Shown: positions 25,101-38,562 of the stretch, piece by piece
Numbering within the stretch: the stretch's first letter is position 1
How the letters are laid out: every line of letters starts with the position of its first letter
Notes under the pieces: model-generated
Told to the model about the DNA's origin: nothing
The model's input: the letters and a program-made list of their open reading frames with translations, nothing else
Database searches by the model: none
Position numbers and translations under genes: made by a program
Assembly: GCA_029379385.1 (NCBI GenBank)
Contig: CM055617.1
Coordinates: forward strand, 3,782,001 to 3,846,000
Direction of reading: 5' to 3'
From: Quillaja saponaria
Taxonomy: Eukaryota > Streptophyta > Magnoliopsida > Fabales > Quillajaceae
Length of the DNA: 64,000 bases

Positions 25101-28100
25101 TCCAACTGATTGTGCTTTTCCGAAAGGACAGGAGAAGAAGCTCTGCTATTCATGATTGAAGGGTCATCAAATGACCCTCCACTGGCACTTTGTGCAGGAC
25201 TGCGACCTCGATTTGGAATCTTGACAATCAATTTGTGACTACCCCCCTCCGCAACAGGCCCATCAAGTTCCTTTTCACATGTCAATCCAGACTGTGATAC
25301 TTTTTTGGAAGCTGAAGTTTTGTGCAAGGAACTTCTGGTTGACCCGGTTTCTCTTTGACCTCCAGATACAATTGGGCCTGTGAATCCATTAGTTAACTTT
25401 CGATGTCGTGAAGAACAACTCGACATCTTATTAACATTTATTGAACCAGCAGTAGAGCTCCTAGCATCCTCCTTTCCAGAACACCCCCCAGTTTTAGCAA
25501 GCTCGCTGGAACAAGATTGACTGTTGTTGTGAGATGGACTAGAACTGCTGCTTTTCTCATCCCTTGGTGCCACTAGTGGGGCATCAGAGGCTCCACCAAC
25601 AGAATTACCACAGGGCTGTCCATCTTTTGAGTTAGCATTAGCTGAAGCAGGAGACAGGACAGATTTCACAGACCCTGGAGATGCTGATGCGGACCTGCTA
25701 GCACTCTCTCCCTGGACAAGCTTAACTGGAGCAGTTTTGGATGTTGAAAGCTGTGTACTCGAGCTCCTTAGCGCAACATCAGATGACACACCTGAATGTC
25801 TATTACCACCTTGAGCAACTTCAGGAGGGTGTGATCTTGCCGACCAGGGGACACCCTGACTTGAACCCGACTTTGCATCACTTATATTCATTTCAGCTTC
25901 AACACGTTTCTTCCATGTGTCAACTAAACCCCTCGCTTTCTTTTGAACTTCCATGTTCTTATGCATACGCAAATGATTCACAGATTTTCCAATGTTACAC
26001 ATTTGCAGAGCCTGAAGATTTACAGGCAGTTTATCAAGTGCTCGGAGCAAAACGAAGAGAAATTCCTCTACAGATTTATCACTATCCTTGGAGCCACTAC
26101 CATCACCAATCTTCCCTCTGTGGACTTCTTGGAGCCATTCATCAAGAACAGGCAAACCCCTAAGCTGCACAAACCGACTAAGACAATCAAACTTATCGGT
26201 TGCTGCAATAACACCAGCAAGCATTGACCGATCAACTAAATCTATTTTTTTCTCATCTCTATCAGGAACCATGAGCTGAACCAATTTCTCAACCCTTTCA
26301 GACTCTACAAGCCCTCCTTTTTCAGTTATTTTGGTAATCTCAGTCTTTAATATGCTTTCCTGTATAAAATTACCAGAATCCCCATCATCCGTTTTTGTTT
26401 TACGTTCTCGCTTCATGGACTCGGACCCCTGATCAACCCGCTCCCTTTTCTTAGTCTTAACTTGAGAAGGGAAGCTAGAGCCACTATCTGAACCTGATTT
26501 TAACTGTGACGTAGATGTTGGACTATTCATTGGTTTAGGAGATCGACCACTGTCCTGCATTGCTATTCGAGTCTTGTATAATAGTTGAACTACTTCTTCT
26601 TGGCGTTCCTGTAAAGAAAGATGGGAGACAAACAATACTTAGTATCCCAAAAAGACTCTAATAGAAACCACATATAAGAACAATATGCAAGATGCAGGAA
26701 AAACAACAGCTCACATCAATATAATCTTGATCAGTTAGCCACCATAAGCACTTGTTTGTAATGTCATATACCCTCCGACACACGAAAGATGCAATCGCTG
26801 ATGGAAGTTCAATCCCTTTAGGAAGAAATGCAACTTTACAAGGATGAAGTAGTGATGCTGCCGGAATCTCATCCTTGTGAAAGGAATAGAAGATTTCGTT
26901 AGGCGCAGCTTCCAACAGGAAGCCTTTGCCAAGCTCTAACTCAACAGAACGATAAAGCCTATTAACACCTAAATTTAACTTATTTCCTTTGCCGACAGTC
27001 AGCCAACGGATTATTCCAATGAAAGGTTGGCAGTCCTGAGGTGGTCTGAAAAGAGCACAATCACCAACACTGATCTTTCGTCCACCCTAAAAGTAGGAAA
27101 AAAATCTCTGTGCATCATGAGATGAAGTGATCAAGCAAAGTAATGTCAATTTCACATTTCAGTTTTTAAAATCAGATTAATTGGATAATTTTTATTTTTT
27201 TTCAAAATCTCCTAAATAAATTCTCCTGCATAAACTAGTGGCTGAAGAAAGAGAGAGCCCATCAATATGATTTTTAAATTAAGTCAAACATTAGTTAAAT
27301 GTGATACCACTTAATGTGTAAATATAGTTGTTGTTGCTATTCCACTCAAGTCTATCATATCTTTTGAGTAATATACTTTAACATGGTACCAATGCTATCT
27401 TTGACGCCATATACAAGACCTTTTGGCATTGGCTTTTCTAGTTGAGCCACTTTTCATATTTCCAGCTGGCCTAGTTTTCCAAAGGGGAAAAACCCAAATA
27501 ACTGAATGTAATAATATCTTTCAGACCACAATCAGCATGTAGCAGAAAGTACGGCATAAAATGCTACTGAATTTCGGAAAACAATCAGGATGAAATCCAA
27601 GAGATTCAAGATTTCACCAACACATCAAGCACAATGTTGTTAATTGCAATGGGGGAAACTATAAAATTATAGATTTAACTTGCACATCAAATAATTCAAC
27701 ACCAATAAAAAACATATCATCTTGCTGTACAGAAGTAAAATGAACTCTTCCAAAAGTACAGAACCAACATGATAATTACTATCCCAATTTCTCAATTATC
27801 AATCTATAAACCAATGTAAATAAATAACAAGAATCAGGTTCATGTACTTGAATTCTAACTACCTTGTCATACCATATTCATCTTACACCAAACGAGAGTC
27901 ATTGCTTCCTTCCTATATCGACCAATTACTATTATACAGAATTCTCAAAACTAAAGTTCATATTCACTACAAGCATCCTAACTCCTAAGCAACCGAGAAC
28001 TTCATACGGGGAACAATCAGAAAAACAAAATCCAACAAACGAATAATCATGAAGATTCAGTATAACACTCCTCCCACCCACCTCCAGCACCCAAAAAATT

Positions 28101-28240
28101 ACCTTGCAAAACGAATTAGCTGACGACGTTAACGAAGAAGAAGAACCATCCGCAGTAGCTGTTACTATCAATTTGCCACGCGTGGGGGCTGACCACATGT
28201 GACGACTCCTTTTCCCCTTCTCACCTTCACACCCATGCAT
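22169..28240 (-). CDS. SUO: SUO-like protein: BAH domain, TFIIS N-terminal domain and GW/DLN-rich tail
   Basis: Three exons on the minus strand: 28103-28240 (46 codons), 26715-27086 (124 codons) and 22169-26608 (1479 codons plus stop). The product is 1649 residues. The BAH domain fills exon 2 (about 50-168: KISVGDCALF to CLWWLTDQDYID). The TFIIS N-terminal (LW) domain is at about 291-411 (EKKIDLVDRSMLAGVI to VDTWKKRVE). A Ser-rich disordered region follows, and the C-terminus ends GGWDGYKRSSWQ. Trp-Gly pairs occur at ELGWRG, RRWGRQ and GGWDGY. Arabidopsis SUO is nuclear, acts in miRNA-directed translational repression and has GW repeats proposed to bind AGO1. This protein matches it in domain order and length. 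Five DLN motifs in the last third are an additional feature. The start is the first ATG of exon 1; there is no in-frame ATG upstream before a stop. It converges with the ROP gene. Confidence 0.93.
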
Positions 28241-29947
28241 AGCCTAGCATTTTCCCCAATCCTAGCCTCGATCCGACCTTCAAATCCAACAAGTAACATC
28301 AATCCCAACTTAATTCCAGAACCAAAACCCCGCATCCACCTCAAAATTCACCGATTCAAAGCTCACAATCGACCCAAAACCCTATCTTCATCATTATCTC
28401 CGCCAAAAAACAAAACCCTAAGTCCCACAAGGCCCCAACTGCTTGATTCAATTCAATTTTTCTAGGGTGTTATTCACCGATGAATCGCGCTAATTGAAGC
28501 TCAGATCCAACGAAGAGAAGAAACAAGTGTAGAAATCAAGCCGCTTTCTATTTAGATAGACAGAGAAATCCCTAGAATTTAGAGAGAAAAAATCAGACAG
28601 AGAGAGAACAAGACTGCCAAAAGTGAAGGTGTACTTAGGTACTTGGGGTTGATCAGAATGGGCAGGTGGGCAGAATGGGCAGCCCGGGCAGTAAAATGAT
28701 AACGTCACCTCTGGTTAGTTTGTGACAGAAACTGGTCTCTTTGTTTTTTTTATTGTCTTTTTCTATAACTAGGATTCTCAGGAACCCTTCTAGAAAACGA
28801 GTGGCTGACATGAAGTAGAGTCAGTTCAAGTACTCATACTGTCAAGGGCAAATATGTATTTTCGAGGGGTTTAAAAAGAAAAATTCAACATAAGGGCATG
28901 TGATTGGGCTTTGGGGTTGGAAAGAGTTAAGGTTGTCCCAAGTTATTCCAACACCCATTACTCATTACTGACGCTACCAAAAGAAAAGGAGAAAGTAATA
29001 AACAATGTGACTTAAATTTAATGTGAGTGATATGGTATGTTTGCAAATTAATCAAATATTTAACTTTAAGTTAACTTCTTTATCTCAACTATCCAATCAT
29101 AAATTTTGAAAATCAATCTCTAACAACATCATTGGAAATTATGTAATTTTTTTTATTTAACAATCAATTGTGTCTTGACTGCATTACACCTATGAAATAC
29201 GTGATTCTTCAACAATTCATAGTTTTAGTGAATTATTTGGGAGAGATCATATGTTCAAATAACATGTATTCATTGATCATGTAGCTTCATATTAGATATG
29301 TTCTGCTCTCTTCACATATCAAGATTCCAAAAAACTGGATAAGATGGCAATTTGAACCGTTGGGCCACAATCTGACAACATCCCCACACCTAGAATTGAA
29401 TTGTAGGTCCTGGTTTGTTTTTCCATGTTGGTGTTTTGGACGCATAATGTGACCCGAAAAAGGTAATAAAACCGAGGGACCCTTAATCGATTTGCTTGCC
29501 ATGCGAGATACGTATTAAAATCACAAGTTTTCATTTCAGTCCCATATGCTGATAAGCAATGATGTAAGGAGGTACAATTACCCAAAATGATTAAAAGCAG
29601 GTCTTCAAAGCTAATTGTTGTATGTGTCATCATATTTTGACCAAAATTTTATTGCTTTACCAAATGAAAGAAAAAGAACAAGAAGCTTCATGCCAATGTT
29701 TAACATTTCAAAGTTTTGGTACATCCGATATTTTTCAGACACAACTGTCAGGAACATTAACTGCCGAGTGAGCCACCTATTGATGGTAACCTAAACAAAA
29801 CCAACCATAAAGAGGTTAGCCATGCATGTACCTCTCATAAAAGGGGTTTCAGTGAACTACCTCAAGCCAGCAATGTTATATGCCCTGGAATATGAACATC
29901 ATTGTCCACCAATATACCTGACACAGTGTGTTGAACATTGAAACTCA
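28241..29947. other. SUO promoter and leader; 3' flank of the uL29m gene
   Basis: The first 450 bases upstream of SUO (28241-28700) are richer in C on the plus strand and look like leader and promoter. A plus-strand open frame at 28199-28465 overlaps this and the SUO exon but has no recognisable product. The remainder to 29947 is AT-rich, with the 3' untranslated region of the uL29m gene at its right end. No other gene is seen. Confidence 0.5.
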
Positions 29948-32882
29948 TCACAAAGCATTTATCATCCTCTTCATCTCAGCGGACCTCCTGGGATCTGGAT
30001 CCTCGATTGCTCTCTCTGTGAGTACTTGCTTAATGCGGCACATTGACTTCCTCACCTGGTTTCATGCAACATCGTCAATTAGAAACAATCAACGCCCAAC
30101 TGGCACTCTGGCAGCAAGCTGTTTGAAGAAAGGTGAAGGGGGAGACAAAAGAGGCTCCTAACTAAACAAACATGATCTTAAACATTCCAAACTCCTTTTA
30201 CTCTTTTCTTTTAAACCAATCATACATAGTGACAACAGAGTAGTCTATGTTTAGACTTGGACTCATAGTTTCCCATGTGAGGATCCACCTAGCTCCAATG
30301 TTTGGGGTTAAGGTTTGTTGTCGTTGCTGGACAACATTCAATTTTAAAATCTAGTCAGCTGTCCACATAAATTAACGTTTACAATTTCAGTTACCTTGTC
30401 AACCTACCAGATGCACCATTGTTTTGATTTAAGACTGACATATTTTCCCGGGAATTACACAGGGAAGCATGAAGGATAACATACATTGGTTAAATAAAGG
30501 AATCCCAGTAGCCCCAGTTACTGAAGAGCTTCTTCGATCTGTACAGAAGCATCTTATAGGCAAGGGCATTGCCTTAGGAAATGTTGCTCACCTAAGACGG
30601 AATTCTACCAAACAATTTTTACAGAAAGCAAAAACTCAGTAAATTGGCTGATTGCTCATCTGACATAATTACCCTCTATCAGGTCAAAATGTAACAGATA
30701 AATTAATAAAATTACAATGACAGGATCATGACAAGCATAACATAGTTTCATTATCATAGGGAAGACAAAAATCTTTTCTTGACTATACAATCACAGGATA
30801 AACAAGTAAACGAGAATGATGCCAAGAACTTAAGGGGTTGAAATTACTTGCACCAGTGTAATCCAATCACATCATAAAAACTGTTATTTGTGTTCCTTAA
30901 TTTTTGATCAAGATAACAATATGAACCCCATGCTGTTGCTTGAGCTTCTAGCAAGTACACTTAGTTGTTACTGGTTATGTTAAATATGTCTTATTTGCGA
31001 ATTCCCTGTCTTCCGCTCTTTCAATCATATGAACCTTGTACACTTTCTAGAAAATCGAGATAGATAGGCAGGAGAGCACAACCAGAAACACGGATGTCAC
31101 AAACAGATGCACACGGGCACGCACTGAGAGAGAAGATAAAATGAACTACAGCAGAATAGGTATGTCGAGCATTTGTATATTGATTATAGAATAATCAACA
31201 GGGTGCATGACATAAGAATAACATCAAGGAGCCAAGGAATCTTTGTTGTTTGTACCAAGGATGTGTGGCATCAAATCCCAACTTCACCAATGGAATGTGA
31301 AGGAAGGGAAAGGGCTAGCTCGCACTATGCAATCCAAAAGCCCAAGAGACCTCTAATTGACAGAAATGCTACCAAAGCTATATAGATGTGAATAGGAATA
31401 AATTGCAAACCCAATGCAAGATGACAAGAGAGCAAGACACTGAGGGTCATGACTATTGCAAAGGAACGAAAAAGCTGGTAGAAACAGAGATCTCAATGAG
31501 GTTTACCATATCAAAGAAGGTAAACCAGAAATTAAAGTCCGTGCTACAGTATTGATCATGGTCTTTATATTGGAGTGCTTGTACAAAGTGAAAAACAATA
31601 ATGATTCTACGAAGTTTCGAGGCCATACACCCTATAAAAATGCAAAATTCTTGTATTTATTTACTGTTAAGTATCTTACGATTTTCTAAGTGGAGAACAG
31701 CAGCACATACACCCTATTAGACTTATAAAAGAAGATAGCACACAAAGCAATAAGGATACTATTACCAACCAATTATCAAGTAGTCCAGAGTAACAAGCAA
31801 AGCACATGTAAAGGCTCCACAATATGCAAAGAAGTGGAGTCATACCTTGGGAATGCGCTCTGGGTTAGAAAATCGTAGATTTTGTGCATGAAGCATCTGA
31901 CGTTGAGTCATCAGCATGTTTTTCTCCTTTAACAAAACGTACCATAACTTGTGAAGGTTATCCCAGGACTTCAGGCGCAATTCAGAGGCCTTCCAACTTC
32001 GACCTAAAAAAGAAAGACTCTTATCATAAACATAAAAATTTAAGATATATAAAAGTTAGATATAAACTAAGAAGTTGGGATGGATTCAATCATAACGTTA
32101 TATTGGGAGAGGGGAAGCTGAATCACATGCACCAGAAAATGAGGAGACAAGTGAAACTATACAAAGCAACTTCAAATTGGACTTAATCTTACTTCTCAAG
32201 TAAGCGAAACTTAAAAATGTTGACAATTTAATGCACTTCTGGCTATCCACCAACGAAATCTAAGTGGTACAATAGCACAACTAAATGCTATGGTGCCTCT
32301 CATATCATAACTTAAAGAGCATAAAATCCGAAATTGCACTATCATTTCTTGCAATAGCGATCATGCTTTTGTATGATTTTCCTAACTCTGTTGATTGTTA
32401 GAAAACTTATGTAAGATTCTGTTAGTTTCTCATCTTCTGGTTGAAATCCCTGTAGGCATATAATCATTACCATATAACCTCTACATAATATATTTTCTTA
32501 CCCAGAAAAATATTCCAATCCCCACAAGTTTTTTTCCAAGTTTAACTTACTTCCATACTCTTGGCGACCTTATGTACTAAACTAAACTAGGCCTTTCTCC
32601 TTAGGGATAAGTTATGGGCATGTATATACAACATATACATAGTAACAAAACTAAAAACATTAAAATCCACCCCCCCCCCCCCCCCAAAAAAAAAAAATTT
32701 GGTGAAAATAACTTATCGATACCATAGACAACAGGTTTGTCATCATCTACACTCCTGTCTGCCTCAAAAAATGCCTCAAGAGGGTTGTGTCCTGAGCTAG
32801 CAGCAGTTGCATAAGCAGCATGAGATTCTGATTTAGCAGAACCAAACAGTGCTCGTCCAAACACTCTTGACAAAGACATCAT
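29948..32882 (-). CDS. mitochondrial large-subunit ribosomal protein uL29m (L47)
   Basis: Three exons on the minus strand: 32723-32882, 31846-32003 and 29948-30055. They give 426 nt and 141 residues, close to the roughly 144 of the Arabidopsis homologue. After an N-terminal basic/Ala-rich presequence ([14 protein letters not shown]), the conserved core reads [73 protein letters not shown] and [13 protein letters not shown]. Short pieces such as [11 protein letters not shown] are diagnostic of the MRP-L47/bacterial L29 family. The protein sits at the tunnel exit of the mitochondrial 39S-like subunit. Two adjacent ATGs (32880-32882 and 32877-32879) could start it. The frame is open further upstream, to 33038, but that extension does not resemble the family. 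Intron 2 is long (30056-31845), with nothing coding recognised. Confidence 0.92.
32670..32697. repeat. C16-A12 homopolymer tract in uL29m intron 1
   Basis: Sixteen C followed by twelve A on the plus strand, which is T12G16 on the sense strand of the gene. It lies only about 25 bases inside the intron from its donor. Confidence 0.9.
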
Positions 32883-33833
32883 CGTGGGGGAGGTGGAGGC
32901 TGCAGGGATGGCTTGGTCACCGGTACGGGAGAAATGAGAGCCTCCTTGTTTGATCGGACTGAGGAAGAAAACTAAAACCCTCCGATTTGTCTTGAAACGA
33001 ATCGTTTCGAATATCCTTACCATTTTGTACAACCACACTGTGGCCCAGACCCGAAAATCAACCCAAACTAATAATATCCATAAAGGGCTTTAGTGGTCAT
33101 TTTGGGACTTACAGGGCCATCTTGCCAGGCCCAATATTATAGGCCGTCATAAATGAGTTTGGATCAGGACCAACCCAGCTGACATTTTCTTTTTGTTCTA
33201 TTTTTTTCCTATCAATATTACTACTATTTAGCATGAATTATTTCATTACTTGCATAAAAAAAATTGTTAAATATATTCTATGATTTTATTTAAAATTTAA
33301 AAAATATAAGAAAGAGAGAGTAAAAAAAAGAAAAAAAAAGTGAAACTTGGGATCTCGGTCTAGAATCATTTACACGTGTAATCATTTTTAATATATTAAA
33401 AAAATAAATGAATCTAAAACACTAATCTTAACACTCCTCGTTTGGTATCACATATAAATGAAGGGAAAAAGGAATCGTGAATAACTTTTTAGAATATAAA
33501 AGATGACTTTGAAAAGGTATTTGGTTTTGAAGGTTCATACAAGATCCAAAAATTTCAAAACCCAAGCATGAATTTATTTAGAATATCCAAGAAGCTTATC
33601 ACTTCTACTTTGTGTATATGTGTGGATGGATACTCAATATTCCCTATGCATGTGTTTTGTTGGTTTCACTTTGCACATGGGGGAGTGAGAGAAAATCTTC
33701 ATGGATTGCAAGCCTTGGGCTTGCATCTACTTTTTTTTTTTTCTTTTTTTTTCTCTCTAAAAATAGTTGAAAGCAACACCCATGTTCTGTCCCTTCGGCT
33801 TTTTATTCCCAACACCCAACTTTTCCTTTACAC

Positions 33834-33868
33834 TTTTTCCTTTTTCCTTTTTCCTTTTTCCTTTTTTC
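33834..33868. repeat. (TTTTTCC)n minisatellite
   Basis: Four to five tandem 7-base units in a longer pyrimidine-rich stretch (about 33720-33890). Confidence 0.85.
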
Positions 33869-36800
33869 TTCCTATTCACCCAACTTTCTCATTAATCTTG
33901 TATTAGCCTCTTGATGTAAGTTCATAATCAAAGGGTGAACTTTGTCTTAGCCTGTGTGTAGTAGGAAGGAACTGTTCACATTTTAAATCTATTATTAGTT
34001 ATTAAAATTTAATGGGTTATAACTATGGGAAAATATAATATGAAAACTATAAAATAATCACTTATTGAAAGTCCATTAAAACAAAAGAAGACAACCCTTC
34101 TCAACCAAGTTCATAACCAAAAACCTTTTGTTATGCAGTTAAAACTCTGAAATTTCAGAGTTTGTATGTTTTATTTTGGAAGATAAATCTTTTAAAATCT
34201 CCTTTGCAATCATATGGATGTAATATTATCTAGCAAAACCCATGTGCTTGCATATCCGAAAAGTAACTTTTTCTCTTCTTTTTGCTACTAATTAATCTTA
34301 ACTAAGAAATAAAATAGACACGAATAATATCTAAAATACTTTTCAAATAACTAAATTTTTAATTGGAATCCCTTTCGGATTCATTGGAATTATTATAACT
34401 TTCTTAATTTTAACATAAAATAAAAGTAATTATTTATTTAACCAACAACCTTTCGTTTCATTACTAAGTAGACATTTTTATTTGGTCAAGAGGAAAGTAC
34501 ATTTGTTAGTCTTATTCTTAATTATGTCATATGTATTCAATAAAAACAAATGTACATATGATTAAATTTTATAATCTTATCTTCAATTAAAATCATAAAA
34601 TTATGTGATCACCATCAATTATTAAAGAAAAATGAGATCAAGTATAAAAAATCAATTATTAAAAATCACCTTTAACGTTAAATAATGTTGCAATAAATTA
34701 TCATATATAGAATAATTTATTTTATGTACAATTTTTATACATAGAAAAAAAAAAAGTATCGTGTGAAAGTAACCTACCTCTTTCTTTATCCTATAAAGAA
34801 TGAACAAAGATTAATTAAAAACACCAACCATATCCAATAATAAAAAAAAAAACCAACCATATGATTTTGACATGTCCTTGATTATTAGTGCACACAAAAG
34901 TTGAAAGACATTTATGTAGATTGCAATGAAGACAAATTAACATCTCCATCTACCTATATTATAATATTCCAAGGGGGTATGGTCCCAACTACTTTTTCCT
35001 TTTTATATTTTACAAATATAGAGACAACTTGTCTATCAACCAATCAATATGTCTCATTAATCTTTTCTTAAGGGCATAATTTAGGCACTCATAACCATAA
35101 CTTCCTCTTAAAGGCATATTATGAAAATCAACCATTCATTTTTAAAACAGACTATCGATTTCAAAATTAAAAATTTATAAGAGATTTTACTCTTACGGTC
35201 ACCACATTGACAACCCTAGGTACTTTGAGTCGGAATATTAAAGTTGAATGATTTAAGGTTATGAGTATATAATGTTTAAATTCTACAACTAAGCAATGTG
35301 AAAATTAGTATTAAAGTGTTGGGCTTAATAAAAACCCAACCCCATGTCTAAGTCATGAGAGTTACACAATTATGATTTATAATATATATGTGTAATATTT
35401 ATTTATCAATTATAAGAGGAAAAACTATTAAGTATAAAATATACACTAATTCATAAATCAATGAAATATATTTAAATTTTAAAGTTTGACCTTTCAACTG
35501 TAAAATGAAGAGTAGTTCATGCATATATAGGTTTGTATTTGAAACGTTTCTTTCTTTCTAAAATATTATTAGAAAACTTCAAAAATATTATTATGTTATA
35601 CTAATTCAAATTACGATTAGTAATATTTATAGGGGATTCATAGCACATATCTATGTAAATGTATATTATTAATGTCTACTTTTTTAATTAGACAAAAAAC
35701 CAACAATATCATTTTATTTAAAATTACAAAAAAAAAAGGACGTTATAATAATTTAGTGTAAAAATTTATAAATTTTATATGTTAGACTCCCAGTGTAATT
35801 TTCTCTCTCTTCATATCTTTTTTTTCAATTTTCCCTCCTATCCTTCTCTGTCCTTCTCTTAATCGCTTTGTCATTCTCAAATTAGACACTCATTTCTCTT
35901 TCTCTCTCCCTACCTCCATTTTATTTCAATGGGACGAATCGAAATGAATAAGAACAATACAAAATATATCAATCAAATATACAAAGAAAACGAAATGGCA
36001 GGTTGATTTTGTGCATATAATCATGAATGAAACGAATTTTAGTAATTTTGATATGTTGTGATTAGGTAACACCTTAGCATCAACATCCACTAACTGATTT
36101 CTTTTCCTTGATAGAGAAAACTATGATTAGTTAAAGAGTGGGTCCTTTGAAAAGTTTAGGTATTCATTAATTAGGCGTATGAAAAGAAAGGGAGGGGAGA
36201 TGGATTATGGGCTGGACCAGAGAGAAAATTGAAGAAAAGGATACGAGGAGAGAGAATATTATATTGGGCATCTAATATAAGAAATTTTTAAAGTAAATTA
36301 CTATAATATTGTTCTTTTATAATTTTAAACAAAAGGGTAGGATTGAATTTTTTGTCTAAAAAAAAAAAAATACACTCACATGAATGTGTGTTATAATTTC
36401 TTATATTTATATACTATCTTTAATAAAAAAAAAATATATATCTAAATCCGCCAAAGCTAGTGGTTGATACCAGCTGATAGGATACAAGTGATTGTTAGGA
36501 GTTCTCTTGTTTTCTTATATCACCAGCCTCACCTTAACCAACTTCTGTCTTCCTTAAACCTTATGATGGTTAGATTATTGTTGTTATTATTGTTAATTTG
36601 CATGATATTGGCGCTTGTTTTAGAAACATATGCAAGTAGGTCCGTTTACTTTAAAAAAAGTAAAAGAAAAAAGAGAGAGGGTTTACTATATAACCATTTT
36701 GGGAACTTAAATTACAATTAAAGAACAAGCCAAATAACATTAAAAGAAGTGGGCGTGTATGTGCGTTAGGTGAAATTAATAAAACATAAATATAAAAAAT

Positions 36801-38209
36801 TAAGAAAAATACAATAAAATACTAGTTGTTATTATTACACATATTAAGAAAGAGAAAGATAATCATAATTAAAACAAACTAAGAGCGTTTGGGTTTCAAA
36901 TATTATTACAATTATATTCATATATTAAAATGTCAGTTAAGAGGTCGATACAATATTTAAATATTACAAATTTTCAACATAAGTGCGGTGAAGAATTGTT
37001 AAAATATATGTGATAATGATGTGAATATAATGTTATTTGTCAAAATATGTCAGTATCTTATCTAATTTTTTATTTTGTAATTCAAAAAAAATTAATTTTT
37101 TTTTTAATCTATAATTATCTTTCTTAGTGTGTGGATAGCACTGCATAATTTTTATTTTTAATTAATTTAACGTGTCCAATTAGTAAACACAGTGGCACCA
37201 AAAAAAAAAAAAAAAAAAGGCAATGTAGGTTTTTGCTGAAGAAGAATGAAGAAGCACCAAAATGGTTGTAAGTACGAATGATACTGACTTAGGGATAAGA
37301 GGAATTTGTCGGTTGATCACTCACCATTGGCAAATGATTTGGGAGCCCCAATATTCCTCTGCTACAGTCCGCACGTGATTGTCCTCAATCAAATGTCTAA
37401 ACTATCCTTCCTTCAATAATTGAGCTTATGGAAGCACAAATCCACCGTTCGAAGGATATTCTCGTCATTTCAAACAAAGAGCGTGGACCCTTTTTTTCAA
37501 AATTCAAAACCTAAGCACATTATTATTAACTGGAAGTTTGAAAATCGGGAAATGTTAATACCAAGGCAAACGTCTAGTCGTATAAGCTACACAAATTAAA
37601 CGACAGAGCCTTTGTTGCCGTTGTACCAATTGGCAACAAATTAACAACGATACCGCTTCTTTTGGCTCTTTGCCGTTTTTAGCCACACGACAACCAGCTC
37701 CAGCAGAGCCAATGAGTATTCGACGTCTATACTTTAGAGCTGTTCCCCACTATTTTCTCCTACATTGTCACTATGTAATACTTGCCATGGAGCTTCCCTA
37801 AAATGCCCACAACCGGACAAAAAAACGGAGGAAAACAATAAATTGAAAAGCTTGCATTTAAATACAAGCATTAACAAATGTGAAATGTTTGTTAGACTGT
37901 AATTATATGGGGGAGAGCGAAACTGTACCTTCTAGAGTGAGAAAGAATTTACTTTCTACTATTAGAGGGAGAAGGTGGGGAAGGATAGAAATAGTGAGAA
38001 ACCCAATTTTCATGCTCTCTTTTTTTTAGTATATACACACCTTTTATCATTTCGCCTACTACTGGAGGCTGGAGTCTGCTTTACTCAAAAAATCATCTGG
38101 GTTTTCTTTTTCCTTTCTTTTCAGAGAACATTTTCTAATGTGGGGTTCATGAATTCTTTGACTTTATAGCCGCTCATCACTTGATTTTGCTTCTGAACAT
38201 TGTTAAAAG

Positions 38210-38525
38210 GTACTTTTTTTCCATTTATGTTTGTGTTAAATTATGCAAATTTTTTGACTATTAGTTTCTCTAGCTGGAGCCTCTAGTTACACTTTCGTTT
38301 TCTTCATAGTTTCCCACTTAAGTACAGTTTTACTTCTATCACTTCTTTACTATATCAGTAAGTGTACATGTCGGTAGCTCAATCTTCTGGGTAGTAATGT
38401 TTTTGAGAGTTTTCTCAGTTAAATGCTTGTTTTAGTGGTTTTCTGCTAGATTTGGGATCAGGGTTGTGCGTAGATTTGGTTTTACATGGCTTTTTGATTC
38501 ATTAGTTCTTGAAATTCATTCTTCA
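38210..38525 (+). other. probable 5' leader intron of the NAT6-type gene
   Basis: A donor GTTAAAAG/GTACTT at 38210 and an acceptor ATTCATTCTTCAG ending at 38525, 37 bases before the start codon, frame a 316-base T-rich segment. Leader introns of this kind are common in plant transporter genes. It is inferred from consensus only. Confidence 0.45.
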
Positions 38526-38562
38526 GAGGGAGAAAAAGTACCAGAGTCAGAAGGGAAGAACT

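Larger units (their letters stand above)
32883..38562. other. 5.7 kb intergenic region, uL29m 5' end to NAT6 start
   Basis: The left end holds the uL29m promoter and the right end the NAT6 promoter and leader. Between them, about 33200-37200 is very AT-rich and holds simple repeats and short open frames only. One small frame at 36563-36721 encodes a hydrophobic N-terminus and is treated as a low-grade observation. No transposon ends or RNA genes are recognised. Confidence 0.55.

Noticed and set aside
28199..28465. 88-codon plus-strand frame near the SUO start
   Set aside because: It overlaps SUO exon 1 and leader on the other strand, has low-complexity Pro/Ser/Asn composition, and lacks splice partners or a family match.
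29287..29633. overlapping minus-strand frames of 71 and 104 codons
   Set aside because: There is no recognisable domain and no splice context, and they sit in AT-rich spacer downstream of uL29m.
32883..33038. N-terminal extension of uL29m from an upstream in-frame ATG
   Set aside because: The extra 52 residues do not resemble the family presequence. The two adjacent ATGs at 32877-32882 give the expected length.
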